Assembly (NCBI RefSeq): GCF_900156605.1
Contig: NZ_FTOA01000015.1
Location: 1 to 32,282 of the forward strand
Length of the DNA: 32,282 nt
Source of the DNA: Insolitispirillum peregrinum
GTDB lineage: Bacteria > Pseudomonadota > Alphaproteobacteria > Rhodospirillales > Rhodospirillaceae
Direction of reading: 5' to 3'
A model generated the notes under the pieces. That model was not told where the DNA came from, searched no databases, and saw nothing but the letters and a program-made list of their open reading frames with translations. Shown here in pieces: positions 7,222 to 16,000 of this stretch (its first letter is position 1; each line of letters starts with the position of its first letter). The position numbers were made by a program, and so were the translations under genes.

Positions 7222-8196
7222 ATGGAGGCCCTGCTCGACCTTGTGACCCTGCTGGTGTTCGTCTGCGCCCTGTGTGCCTTTTACGGGGTGCTGGGCCTGA
7301 ACAAGCGCCGTCAGCGCGCCATTCTCAGCGCCGAACGTCTGGCCCGGCTGCACCGCACCACCAGTACAGCGGAAAACAGCGAGATCGATTCCATCCTGCG
7401 CGACATCCAGCAGGTTCCGTTTGCCGGGGTGCCGGTGTTGGGACCGGTGATGGAATGGGCATGGCTGTCGATCACCCTGCTGGGCTGGCGGAAAACCTTG
7501 CCCCTGCGTCTGGGCATGTCGGCACTGGCCGGGGTGTTGCTGGGGATCATGCTGGGGGGCAAGACACCGGTTCCCTTTCTGGCCTCGGCCATCCTCAGCG
7601 TGCTGTTTACCGCCGTCGGGTTCGTGCTGATGATGCGGCATGCCCTGGGCAAGCAGCATAAAGTCCTGCGGCAAAGCCTGCCCGAAGCGATCGACGCCAT
7701 CAACCGCACCTGCCGTGCCGGGGTTCCGGTCAGCAATTCGTTCATTCTGGTCGCCAGCAACCTGAAAGGCCCGCTTGCCACCGAATTCCGCATCATTGAC
7801 CACTGGCTGCGGCTTGGGGTGCCGTTGCGGCGGGTGATGCAGGATTCCGCCCGACGGGTGCCTTTGCCGGAATACCGCTTTTTTGCGGTGATCCTGATCA
7901 TCAATCAGGAATCCGGGGGACGTCTGGGCGAGACGCTGGAACGCCTGTCGCGGACGCTGCGCGAGCGTCAGGAATTGCAGATGAAAATCCTTGCCAAAAC
8001 CTCGGAAGCGCGCGCCTCGGCCAAGATCGTCGCTGCACTGGTGCCGGGGATGATGCTGTACATGTATTTCAACGCTCCGGCGGATTTCCTGTTCCTGTTC
8101 AGTGATCCCACCGGCACCACCGTGCTGGCCTATATCGTGGTCAGCGTCTGCCTGGGGCTGGGCATCATTCAGGTGATGGTGAGGAGGGTGCGATGA
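7222..8196 (+). CDS. tadB: Tad inner-membrane platform protein TadB
   Basis: A 324-residue polytopic membrane protein of the T2SF/GspF-like class. It has an N-terminal helix (about 5-25), two adjacent central helices (about 95-135), a cytoplasmic T2SF domain with QSLPEAIDAINRTCRAGVP and the conserved VILIINQESGGRLGETLERLSRTLRER, and two C-terminal helices. It forms the inner-membrane base with TadC and CpaF. It overlaps tadC by four bases (ATGA), a translationally coupled pair. Confidence 0.92.
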   Translation: MEALLDLVTLLVFVCALCAFYGVLGLNKRRQRAILSAERLARLHRTTSTAENSEIDSILRDIQQVPFAGVPVLGPVMEWAWLSITLLGWRKTLPLRLGMSALAGVLLGIMLGGKTPVPFLASAILSVLFTAVGFVLMMRHALGKQHKVLRQSLPEAIDAINRTCRAGVPVSNSFILVASNLKGPLATEFRIIDHWLRLGVPLRRVMQDSARRVPLPEYRFFAVILIINQESGGRLGETLERLSRTLRERQELQMKILAKTSEARASAKIVAALVPGMMLYMYFNAPADFLFLFSDPTGTTVLAYIVVSVCLGLGIIQVMVRRVR

Positions 8197-9146
8197 CCTC
8201 GGTTCCTTTGACCTCGGCCTTTGGGTTGTTGTTGATCGGCTGTGCACTGATGCTGTTCGGGCTGTATGCCCGCAGCAATCACAATCCGCTGGCCGGGCGG
8301 CTGGGCGGTCACCAGCCGAAAGGCCCGGCTGAAACGCCGTCGCAGGATATCCTGCAAGACGATGGTGTGGCTCTGCCGCCGGTCCTGCGCCGCCTGCTGG
8401 GGCTGGCGGCATCCCATGGCGAGCGGCTGGCCGGAACCGCCAATGACCGCAAGCAGTTGCGCCGTCTGCTGGCCATGGCCGGACTGCGCAGCCCGGACAG
8501 TCTGGGCCTGCTGATGCTGGCCAAATACGGCAATGGCTTGCTGTTTGTCACCGCGATGCTGTTCGGGGTGCTCGACAGCAAGCAGCGGTTCGGGCTGACG
8601 GGCCTTGCCGGTGGGTTGATCGCCCTGTTCCTCGGGACCTTTCTGCCCGAGGCGTGGTTGAAATGGCGGGCCAGCCAGCGGGGCGGGGCACTGGCGCGCA
8701 GCGTGCCGGATGCGCTGGACCTGATGGTGATCTGTGCCGAGGCCGGTTTGCCGCTCGGGCGCGTGTTGCAGGTTGTGTCCCGGGAGTTGAAGCTGTCGGC
8801 CCCGGCTCTGGCCGATGAATTGCGCTACACCTTTGCCGAATTGCAGATCGTCAGTGACCGCTCCCGTGCGCTGCTGAATCTGGCCGAACGGTGCGGTGTG
8901 GCGGAAATCGAGAGCATGGTTGCCACCTTGTTGCAGGCCGAACGCTACGGTACCCCCTTGTCGCAGGCCCTGCGCACCATTTCCGAGGAAAGCCGCAAGA
9001 TGCTGATCCTCACCCTTGAGGAACAGGCCGGAAAACTGCCCGCCAAGATGAGCCTGCCGTTGATGGCCCTGATCCTGCCGCCGATCATCGCCATGATGGG
9101 GGCCCCGGCGATGATCCGCCTGATCCGCGTTCTGACTGTCCAATAA
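8193..9146 (+). CDS. tadC: Tad inner-membrane platform protein TadC
   Basis: A 317-residue partner of TadB with the same T2SF layout: an N-terminal helix (about 7-27), paired central helices (about 112-152), then a cytoplasmic domain with SVPDALDLMVICAEAGLPL and LLQAERYGTPLSQALRTISEE, and a C-terminal pair of hydrophobic segments ending MMGAPAMIRLIRVL. The start overlaps the tadB end. The first palindromic repeat copy begins immediately after its stop codon. Confidence 0.92.
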   Translation: MTSVPLTSAFGLLLIGCALMLFGLYARSNHNPLAGRLGGHQPKGPAETPSQDILQDDGVALPPVLRRLLGLAASHGERLAGTANDRKQLRRLLAMAGLRSPDSLGLLMLAKYGNGLLFVTAMLFGVLDSKQRFGLTGLAGGLIALFLGTFLPEAWLKWRASQRGGALARSVPDALDLMVICAEAGLPLGRVLQVVSRELKLSAPALADELRYTFAELQIVSDRSRALLNLAERCGVAEIESMVATLLQAERYGTPLSQALRTISEESRKMLILTLEEQAGKLPAKMSLPLMALILPPIIAMMGAPAMIRLIRVLTVQ

Positions 9147-9244
9147 GCAAATCCCGAGCAGATGGACCATCTGCGACGACGTATTTGCTAAACAACAGAC
9201 CGGCAAATCCCGAGCAGATGGACCATCTGCGACGACGTATTTGC
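9147..9244. repeat. Doublet of identical 42-bp palindromic elements between tadC and tadD
   Basis: Two perfectly identical 42-bp copies (9147-9188 and 9203-9244) are separated by 14 bases. Each starts GCAAAT and ends ATTTGC, and has a core of GCAGATGG-A-CCATCTGC, a near-perfect palindrome, so each could fold as a nested hairpin. A remnant of the left edge (AAATCCCGA) recurs at 9267-9275, suggesting a third, decayed copy. The arrangement resembles REP-type dispersed elements in an operon gap; whether other copies exist in the genome cannot be seen here. Confidence 0.88.
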
Positions 9245-9298
9245 GTGAGTAACAAGCGATTCCAGTAAATCCCGACCGGCCCCTATCAGGAAATATCC

Positions 9299-10168
9299 AT
9301 GTCCGTCATCACTGTTCCTTCGTTGCGCGCTGTTGCCCTGGTCGTGTGCCTGTTCACCGTCAGCGGCTGTGAAACCATGCAATCCCTGACGCCCACGCCG
9401 AAGGCCGTGACCAGCACCTCGAAGGCACCAGAGGAAACCATGCGTCTGGCACACATCCTGCGCGATGATGGCCGTCTGGCCGCGGCGTACGAGATCTATG
9501 CCGGTATGGACAAAAAGGGGCAACTGAGCCCGCGTGAACTGCTGGAATATGCCAGCGTGGCGGCCTATGTGCTGCCGCCGCAGGATGCCTTGCCGCTGTT
9601 TGTCCGGGCGCGGCAGCAACTGGCCAAAGGCGGCCAGCTTGCCGCCGATGAACGTCTGGCGGTCTGTCTGGGGATTGGCCGTGGTCGTCTGGCTCTGGGG
9701 CAACTGGAGGGAGCCGAGGAGTCGTTCCGCTGTGTGCTGGAGGTTGATGGCAACAACGTTGCGGCCCTGAATGGTCTGGGGGTGACGCTGAGCGCACTGG
9801 GCCGTGCCACCGAAGCCAATACCCTGTTGAGCCATGCCCTTGAGCAGGACCCCTCGAACTCTGCCGTCCTCAACAATCTGGCGCTGGGCAAGCTGGGGGC
9901 GGGCGATCCACAGGCCGCCATCGCCTTGCTGGACACCGGCAACGCCCTGCGCAGCCCGACGCTGGCGCTGAATCTGGCGCTGGCCTATCTGCTGCAGGAC
10001 AACGAGGGGCAGGCGCAACGGGTGTTGGCACAGAATTTCCCCGGAATCCGCACGGATCCTTTGCTGGATACCCTGAAAGAGAGTGCAACCCGCATCCGTG
10101 GCGGCCAGTCGCCCGCCAGTGAATTGCTGGCGGCCAGCCGTCGCTCCCTGCCGCTCGAGACCCGCTGA
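9299..10168 (+). CDS. tadD: TPR lipoprotein TadD
   Basis: A 289-residue lipoprotein with lipobox VSGC (Cys near residue 25) and tetratricopeptide-like helices from about residue 45 on; the clearest is ALNGLGVTLSALGRATEANTLL followed by a second unit beginning AVLNNLALGKLGAG. TadD is required for Flp pilus biogenesis and probably scaffolds outer-membrane assembly. It follows the palindromic doublet, with CAGGAAA before the ATG, and its stop overlaps the next start (TGATG). Confidence 0.88.
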   Translation: MSVITVPSLRAVALVVCLFTVSGCETMQSLTPTPKAVTSTSKAPEETMRLAHILRDDGRLAAAYEIYAGMDKKGQLSPRELLEYASVAAYVLPPQDALPLFVRARQQLAKGGQLAADERLAVCLGIGRGRLALGQLEGAEESFRCVLEVDGNNVAALNGLGVTLSALGRATEANTLLSHALEQDPSNSAVLNNLALGKLGAGDPQAAIALLDTGNALRSPTLALNLALAYLLQDNEGQAQRVLAQNFPGIRTDPLLDTLKESATRIRGGQSPASELLAASRRSLPLETR

Positions 10169-10701
10169 TGAGGCACAGACGTTACAGCAGACATCGCCAA
10201 CAGGGCGTGGCAGCCGTTGAAACGGTTCTGGTGATGCCGGTTCTGCTGGCCGGGGTCATGATGCTGTTCGAGGTTGCGCGGCTGGTGCTGGTGCTGATCA
10301 TCGGCAATCTGGCCCTTGAAGCGGCGCTGGATGCCCTGCGCCTTGATGGCGAGCTACTGTTCACCGATACCGGCAGTGTGGCTGAAAAAACCCGGGGCCG
10401 TATGGTGTCCGCCGCTTATGGTTATCTCGCCGCCGACGAAATCGAGGTCCGGGTGGTGAGCTATCCAAGCCTCGCCGCCTTTGGCAACGGCCTTGCTTCA
10501 GGGGAGGAGGAAGCCTCCGGGGAAGACGGGGAGGAGGATGACAGCACGGCCGCCAAGGGATACCCGATCCTTGAGGTCGAGGTTGACCTGACCCAGTCGT
10601 GGATTACCGCGCTGCCGGCCCTGCTTGGCTTCGATGCATCTTTTACCCACACCTATCGGCAGATTCTCGGGACACTGTACCGCCCGGCGGAGGCGTCATG
10701 A
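10168..10701 (+). CDS. tadE: TadE-like pseudopilin
   Basis: A 177-residue minor pseudopilin. A basic leader precedes RQQGVAAVETVLVMPVLL: cleavage after G13 would place the conserved Glu (E18) at +5, followed by a long hydrophobic helix (about 19-50). It is probably processed by CpaA and forms part of the pilus assembly platform or tip. An unusual acidic insert (SGEEEASGEDGEEDD, about residues 111-125) interrupts the globular part. It overlaps tadD upstream and the next pseudopilin downstream. Confidence 0.85.
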   Translation: MRHRRYSRHRQQGVAAVETVLVMPVLLAGVMMLFEVARLVLVLIIGNLALEAALDALRLDGELLFTDTGSVAEKTRGRMVSAAYGYLAADEIEVRVVSYPSLAAFGNGLASGEEEASGEDGEEDDSTAAKGYPILEVEVDLTQSWITALPALLGFDASFTHTYRQILGTLYRPAEAS

Positions 10702-11279
10702 TGCGGAACCGACTGGAACGCCAACGCGGCAATGCTCTGGTGGAAAGCGCCCTGCTGCTGCCGATCCTGCTGGCAGCAGGCCTGATTGCAGGCGACCTGT
10801 ATGTGGTCTCGCGGGCGCGGGCCGATCTGGAGCGCAGCACCGCCGCGCTGTCTGCGATCATCGCCAATCAGGACAGCCTGACAGCGGCCGGGTTGGACAA
10901 ACTGGTGGAGGGAGTGCTGGCGGGCCGCACTGACCGCTATGAGGTGTTTCTGGGGCAGGTCGGGCGCAATGGCGAGGTGGCCTGGACCCTGTCGGCAGGC
11001 AATGCCGAAGGACTGTGTCAGAACCCGCTGGAGAATTCTCCCTATCAGGACCCGCTGCCGGAACGGGACACCGAAGACACCTCGAACAGCGCCGCCATGA
11101 TGGTGGTGCAGGCCTGTCAGCAAAGCGGGGCGCTGGGGTTGGGGACATTGACGCTGGAGAACGACACCTTGAAGATGGTGGCGGTTAACCGTATGCGGAC
11201 ACCCGATCTCGAGCTGGACGAAACCCTGCGGCAACGTGCCGGTCTGCCGGACGAGGACGATGAGGAATACGAGGAATAG
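10698..11279 (+). CDS. tadF: TadE/TadF-like pseudopilin, second copy
   Basis: A 193-residue protein with a basic leader, then RQRGNALVESALLLPILLAAG, the processing motif (cleavage after G11, Glu at +5) and a hydrophobic helix. The position after tadE fits TadF, although family assignment between TadE and TadF is not firm. The C-terminus is strongly acidic (DEDDEEYEE). ATG codons at 10698 and 10701 are both possible; GGAGG at 10690-10694 fits either. The tadE stop overlaps the start. It is the last gene before the second promoter region. Confidence 0.78.
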   Translation: MMRNRLERQRGNALVESALLLPILLAAGLIAGDLYVVSRARADLERSTAALSAIIANQDSLTAAGLDKLVEGVLAGRTDRYEVFLGQVGRNGEVAWTLSAGNAEGLCQNPLENSPYQDPLPERDTEDTSNSAAMMVVQACQQSGALGLGTLTLENDTLKMVAVNRMRTPDLELDETLRQRAGLPDEDDEEYEE

Positions 11280-11308
11280 GCGGGGTTCCGGGTCCGCCTG
11301 TCGTCCCG

Positions 11309-11363
11309 ATTAAGACATCTTAATGGAACCTTCATTGTTGATATTGAGATGCATTCTTAATAT
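11309..11363 (+). promoter_or_regulatory. TTAA-box regulatory region upstream of tadG (candidate CtrA-type site)
   Basis: ATTAAGA-CA-TCTTAAT (11309-11324) is a perfect inverted repeat containing TTAA-N6-TTAA (11310-11313, 11320-11323). A third box, TTAATAT, begins at 11357. Box order, N6 spacing, the TTAATG extension of box 2, the TTAATAT of box 3 and the 33-base gap all match the flp promoter (34-base gap). The region is AT-rich within a GC-rich operon. I infer a promoter for tadG and the downstream secretion genes under the same regulator as flp. Confidence 0.58.
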
Positions 11364-11416
11364 TGCCGGTGACATCAACGACCACCATCCTCATTCTCCG
11401 GGACGCTTGATCCACC

Positions 11417-12991
11417 ATGACGCATCGCCGCCACGGCCTGAGCCAGCGCAAGTTTTCCTGGCTGTTCGGTCGCAAACAAAACCAGCAAGGCAGTATTGCT
11501 CCGTTCATGGTGCTGGCGTTGACCGGCGGCCTGATGGCGGCGGCCTATACGCTGGATGCCACCCGCATGACCTCGGACAGCAGTCAGCTCAAGCGGGCGA
11601 CCGATGCGGCGGCTTTGGCTGTTGCCCGTGAATATTCGGCCCGCCGCGACGATTTTGCGGCAATCCGTGACACGCTGGCCGACAAATACGTTCGCGCCAA
11701 TCTGGGCCTGGACAGCGCCCTGGAAGAGGCGTTGAGCACCGTTACGGTCACTCAGGGCAGCAGTGCCGATGGCAATCCGACCTTTCAGGTCGAGGCAACC
11801 TTCACCAACACCCCGACCCTGAGCGGGAACGAGCCACAGGCTCTTACGGTCCATTCCACGGCGGAAGTGCGTGTTGCCTATACCGAGGTTGCTCTGGTTC
11901 TGCCGAATTCGGGCGAGCTGACCAGCGGCAACCTGTCGGCCTTGCGCCGTCTGGGCAAGAATTTTGCCGAGACACTGATCACCGATAACGTCAATACCTG
12001 GCTGGCCGTGGTGCCATTCAGCCAGACGGTCAATGTGTATGACTCTGCCCACACCAACCGGGTCAGGCAGTGGGCACGCAGTGATGCCATCCGCCCGGTC
12101 GAGCTGACCTCGCTGTTCCGCACTGGCTATACCGGACTGACCGATGCCCGCATGCCCGATCTGCGGACCAAGCGGGTCTGCCTGTATCGCGGCCTGAATC
12201 AGGGCGACAATTACTTCTGGGATCAGGCACCGGGCGGGCAGTTTTACATCCATTACCGCCATGACCTTCCCGAGAATGCACCGGGGTTTCCCTTTATTTC
12301 ATGGCGTGGCCCCAACCCGGATTTCGGGCAGGCCAACGGTGTCGAGGATATCCGCAATATCGTCGCGGACAAGGGCTGCCCGGTCGCGCCCCTGTTGCCG
12401 CTAACGGATAACCTCGATGACATCAATGCCCGCTTTGACGCCATGGTTGCTGGCTTCAACACCAATCACGCCATCGCCCTTGGATGGGGAGCGATGGCGC
12501 TGGCTCCTGCCTTTCAGGGAGATGCTGGCTGGGGGGCCGAGGATGACCTGCCGCTTGATTTTGATGATGGCAGCGGCGAGCACATCAAGGCGGTGGTGAT
12601 GCTGGTCAAGACCACCAAGGAGCTGTGGTTCGATTCTGACGCTTATAACAGCTACGTTGGCAAGGCTACCGATGGCGGCACCGGTGATGAGGTGATCACC
12701 CGACGGTTTGCCTCTCTGTGCGCCAGCATGCGCGCCCGGCACCTGCGCCTGTTCCTGATCGCCACCGGTGCCGACGAGGGCACGGATGACAACGGCGACC
12801 CGCTCGCCAGCGCCTCCCGCTTCCGGCAGGTCGCCGGCCCCGGATTGCAGGTCTGTGCAGAAAAAGACAGCGACCTTACCTGGATTTCGGCAACCGATTT
12901 TGCCGAGGCGGAGAGCCAGATTCAGGCCCGCCTGGATGAAATCGTTTCGGACCTGCGCCAGCAGGGCAGTTTCATCCGCCTGATCGAATAG
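11417..12991 (+). CDS. tadG: TadG-like Tad pilus protein with degenerate vWA domain
   Basis: A 524-residue protein with an N-terminal TadE/G-like hydrophobic segment (QQGSIAPFMVLALTGGLMAAAY, about 23-45; not a pilin cleavage site) and a periplasmic von Willebrand A-like domain from about residue 155. The strand-loop that normally carries the MIDAS motif DxSxS reads LVLPNSGEL (160-168), so the first Asp is Pro and the last Ser is Glu; the later TDG site reads VKTTKE. The fold signatures AVVPFSQTVNV, PLTDNLDDINARFDAM and ALGWGAMALAP are kept. TadG is thought to link the pilus machine to the envelope. It has its own promoter region and opens the unit that continues with the giant protein. Confidence 0.85.
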   Translation: MTHRRHGLSQRKFSWLFGRKQNQQGSIAPFMVLALTGGLMAAAYTLDATRMTSDSSQLKRATDAAALAVAREYSARRDDFAAIRDTLADKYVRANLGLDSALEEALSTVTVTQGSSADGNPTFQVEATFTNTPTLSGNEPQALTVHSTAEVRVAYTEVALVLPNSGELTSGNLSALRRLGKNFAETLITDNVNTWLAVVPFSQTVNVYDSAHTNRVRQWARSDAIRPVELTSLFRTGYTGLTDARMPDLRTKRVCLYRGLNQGDNYFWDQAPGGQFYIHYRHDLPENAPGFPFISWRGPNPDFGQANGVEDIRNIVADKGCPVAPLLPLTDNLDDINARFDAMVAGFNTNHAIALGWGAMALAPAFQGDAGWGAEDDLPLDFDDGSGEHIKAVVMLVKTTKELWFDSDAYNSYVGKATDGGTGDEVITRRFASLCASMRARHLRLFLIATGADEGTDDNGDPLASASRFRQVAGPGLQVCAEKDSDLTWISATDFAEAESQIQARLDEIVSDLRQQGSFIRLIE

Positions 12992-13045
12992 CCGGTTTCC
13001 CCCACCCTTTCCCCATCCGTTGCCCCCCCGTACGAGGAAAACGCC

Positions 13046-16000
13046 ATGTCTGGACATCACGCTTCCCAAAAGACGCCAAAATTGCCGGGGACACCCAAAT
13101 TTTTGGCTCTGGCGCTTGAATCCCGCATGATGTTCGATGCTGCCGTTGCGGCAACAGCCGAAGCGGTGGCCGTTGCCGCCACCGACACGGCGCCGGGGGT
13201 TACCGCCACCGCCGAAAAACCGACAGCCACATTGAACGACACCGTCACCACCGCCACGGTGGACCTGTTCAGCGGGGTGACGGTCGCAACGGATACCTCC
13301 GGGACCGACAGCAGTCTGGGCACTCTGGTGGTGACTGTGGATCGCAGCGGCAGCAATCAGGCTCTGGTGGTGGATGGCACCACCATCACACTGGAAAACG
13401 GGGCGACGGGTGCGACCACCAGCAAAGGCTATGCGTATTCGGTTTCGACCAGCGGAGGGACGACCACCGTCACCATCGGCATCGCCGCCTCGGGAGCGAG
13501 CACGGCGAGCGATGTTGCCTCGCTGATTGATGGCATCGCCTACACGGCTCTGGACAATACGGTGGAAAGCGGGACCGTGACGGTCACCCTGAAAAGCTTG
13601 AGCGATTCCACCGATACCGCCAGCCTGGACATCAGTGCGGCGGTGACGGTGGACAACGACACGGTGGCGGAAAGCAACGATGCGCCGGTGGTGACTGCCA
13701 CCCCTGCCACTGCTGCCTACAGCGAAGACAGCGATCCACTGTCCCTGTTCGCCAACGCCTCGGTTTCGACTGTCGAAAGCGGGCAGACCATCACCAGTCT
13801 GACCTTCACCGTCTCGGGGCTTGCCGACGGAGCCAGCGAAAGCCTGACCGTCGATGGCACCTCCATTGCTCTGGTGGCCGGATCGGGGACCACCAGCAGT
13901 GGTCATGCTTATACGGTCACCCTGAGCGGCACCACGGCAACCCTCGTCGTGTCCAGCAGTACAGGCATGGCGGCTGCCGACGCCGCCTCGCTGGTTGATG
14001 GTGTGACCTATGCCAACAGCGCCGCAACCCTGACCGAAGGCAACCGCGTCGTCACCCTGGCCTCGGTGCGCGATAGCGGCGGTACCGCCAATGACGGTCA
14101 GGACACCACCGCCTTGACCATTGCCGCCACCGTCACGGTTGAGCGGGCGGCACCGAACATCAGTGCTGAGACCGGCTCGCTGTCCTACAACGATCTGATC
14201 AAGGCAACCGCCGAGGATGGTTATACCAACCTGCTGGACGGTATCCGCGATGTGGTGGCGGTGGATGATCTGGTCTATGTGATCCGCACCACCACGGTAT
14301 GGGATTCCAGCACCTTTACCGAGGTACCGGTCAGCACTCTCTATGTGTTTCAGCGTGCTGCAGACGGGACGCTGGCCCTGTCGCAGACCATCGACAGCAC
14401 CTCGGTGAGTGCGTTGGTTGGTGCCACAGAAATCACCGTCTCGACCGACGGCACAACGGTTCAGGTGCTTGGCGATAGTGGTGTCGTACTTTTTGGCCGT
14501 ACCAGCGATACCGGCGCGCTCACCGCGCTGGGCAGCATCGGTGCCGATGTCATCGGGGACCGGGGGGCGATCACCTCTGTTCTGGCGACGGGTAACACGG
14601 TTTATGTGACGGCTGGCGAGTCCCTGCTGGTCTTTACTCTGGCGCAGGATGGAACCCTGACCCTGGGGCAAACCCTCAGCGACGCAGGCACCGCAGGTGT
14701 GCAACTGGACGGAGCCAACAGTCTGGCCCTGTCGGCTGACGGGCAATGGCTGGTGGTTGGCACCTTGGGCGGCGGGACACTGGCCAGTGTGTTCAGGGTC
14801 GGAACCGATGGCACCCTGACCTTCGTCTCGGCGGCCTTGGGACCGGATGCGACGGCGGATCAAGCCTATTACACCTCTGCCCTTGCGCTGTCTGCCGATG
14901 GCAAAACCGTCTATGCCAGCGAATATGATGGCAGTGCCTATCATCTCTATGTCCTGTCTCTCGACGGCAACGGCACGCTTGCGCCCCAGTCGGTCCTCAC
15001 CCTCGACAAGGCGGTCAGTGATCTGATCGTCTCGTCGGACGGGGCGGCGCTGTTCGTCATCGGAGCCAATGGCATTAAAACCTATGCCCGCTCTGCTGGT
15101 GGCACCCTGACCCTGCTGGGCGAAGCCACCACCTATGGCACCTATAGTCTGAGCGGCTTGAATGGTGCCTCACTCAGCGCCGACGGGACACAGATTTATC
15201 TGACGGGAACCTTTTCCTGGAATGCCGGCCTGATGGTGCTCGACCTCAAGCCGGCCGCTTCGACCTATAGCGAGGGAGGAACGGCGGTTGCCCTGATGCC
15301 CGCTGCGACCCTGTCCGACCCCCAACTGGACGCCGCCAATAACGGGGCAGGCGACTATAACGGGGCGTCGGTCGTCATTGAACGGCAAGGTGGAGCCGTC
15401 AGCGAAGACCAGTTCGGTTTCCTTGCTGGCGACGGTCTGACCTTTGACAGCGCCAGCGGCACGATCCAGCGGGACGGCCAGGCTATCGCCACCGTTACCC
15501 AGTCCGCTGGCAGCCTGACGATCACCTTCACCGCCAGCGTCAGCACCGCCGAGGCGCAAAGCGTGCTGCGCCGGGTCACCTATGCCAATACCAGCGATGA
15601 TCCCACCCGCAACTCCAGTACTGCCGCGTTCACCGTCACCATCAACGACGGGACCGGACACCACGACAGCATGACCGCCGAAGTCACCCTGATCGGCGTT
15701 AATGACCCGCCGGTGATCACCACCACCGCGCAGACCCCCACCTATAACGCTGAAGGAGAACGGGTGTCCCTGTTCAAGGACACCTCCATCGACACGGTGG
15801 AGGCGGGGCAGAGCATCTGGCGGGTAATTTTGACCCTGGATGCGGTGACTGCAAACGATGTTTTGGGCGTGGACGGTGGCAAGATCAATCTCGACACCGT
15901 GACCAGCGGTACCCAGTCCACCGGCACCGGCCTCAGTTATTCGGTGTCTGTCGTTGATGGCAGGACCACCGTCACCCTGTACCTGATGAAATCGGCAAGC

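Noticed and set aside
9147-9244. CRISPR array
   Set aside because: Only two copies, a 14-base spacer, a strongly palindromic repeat and no cas genes; this is a REP-like doublet instead.
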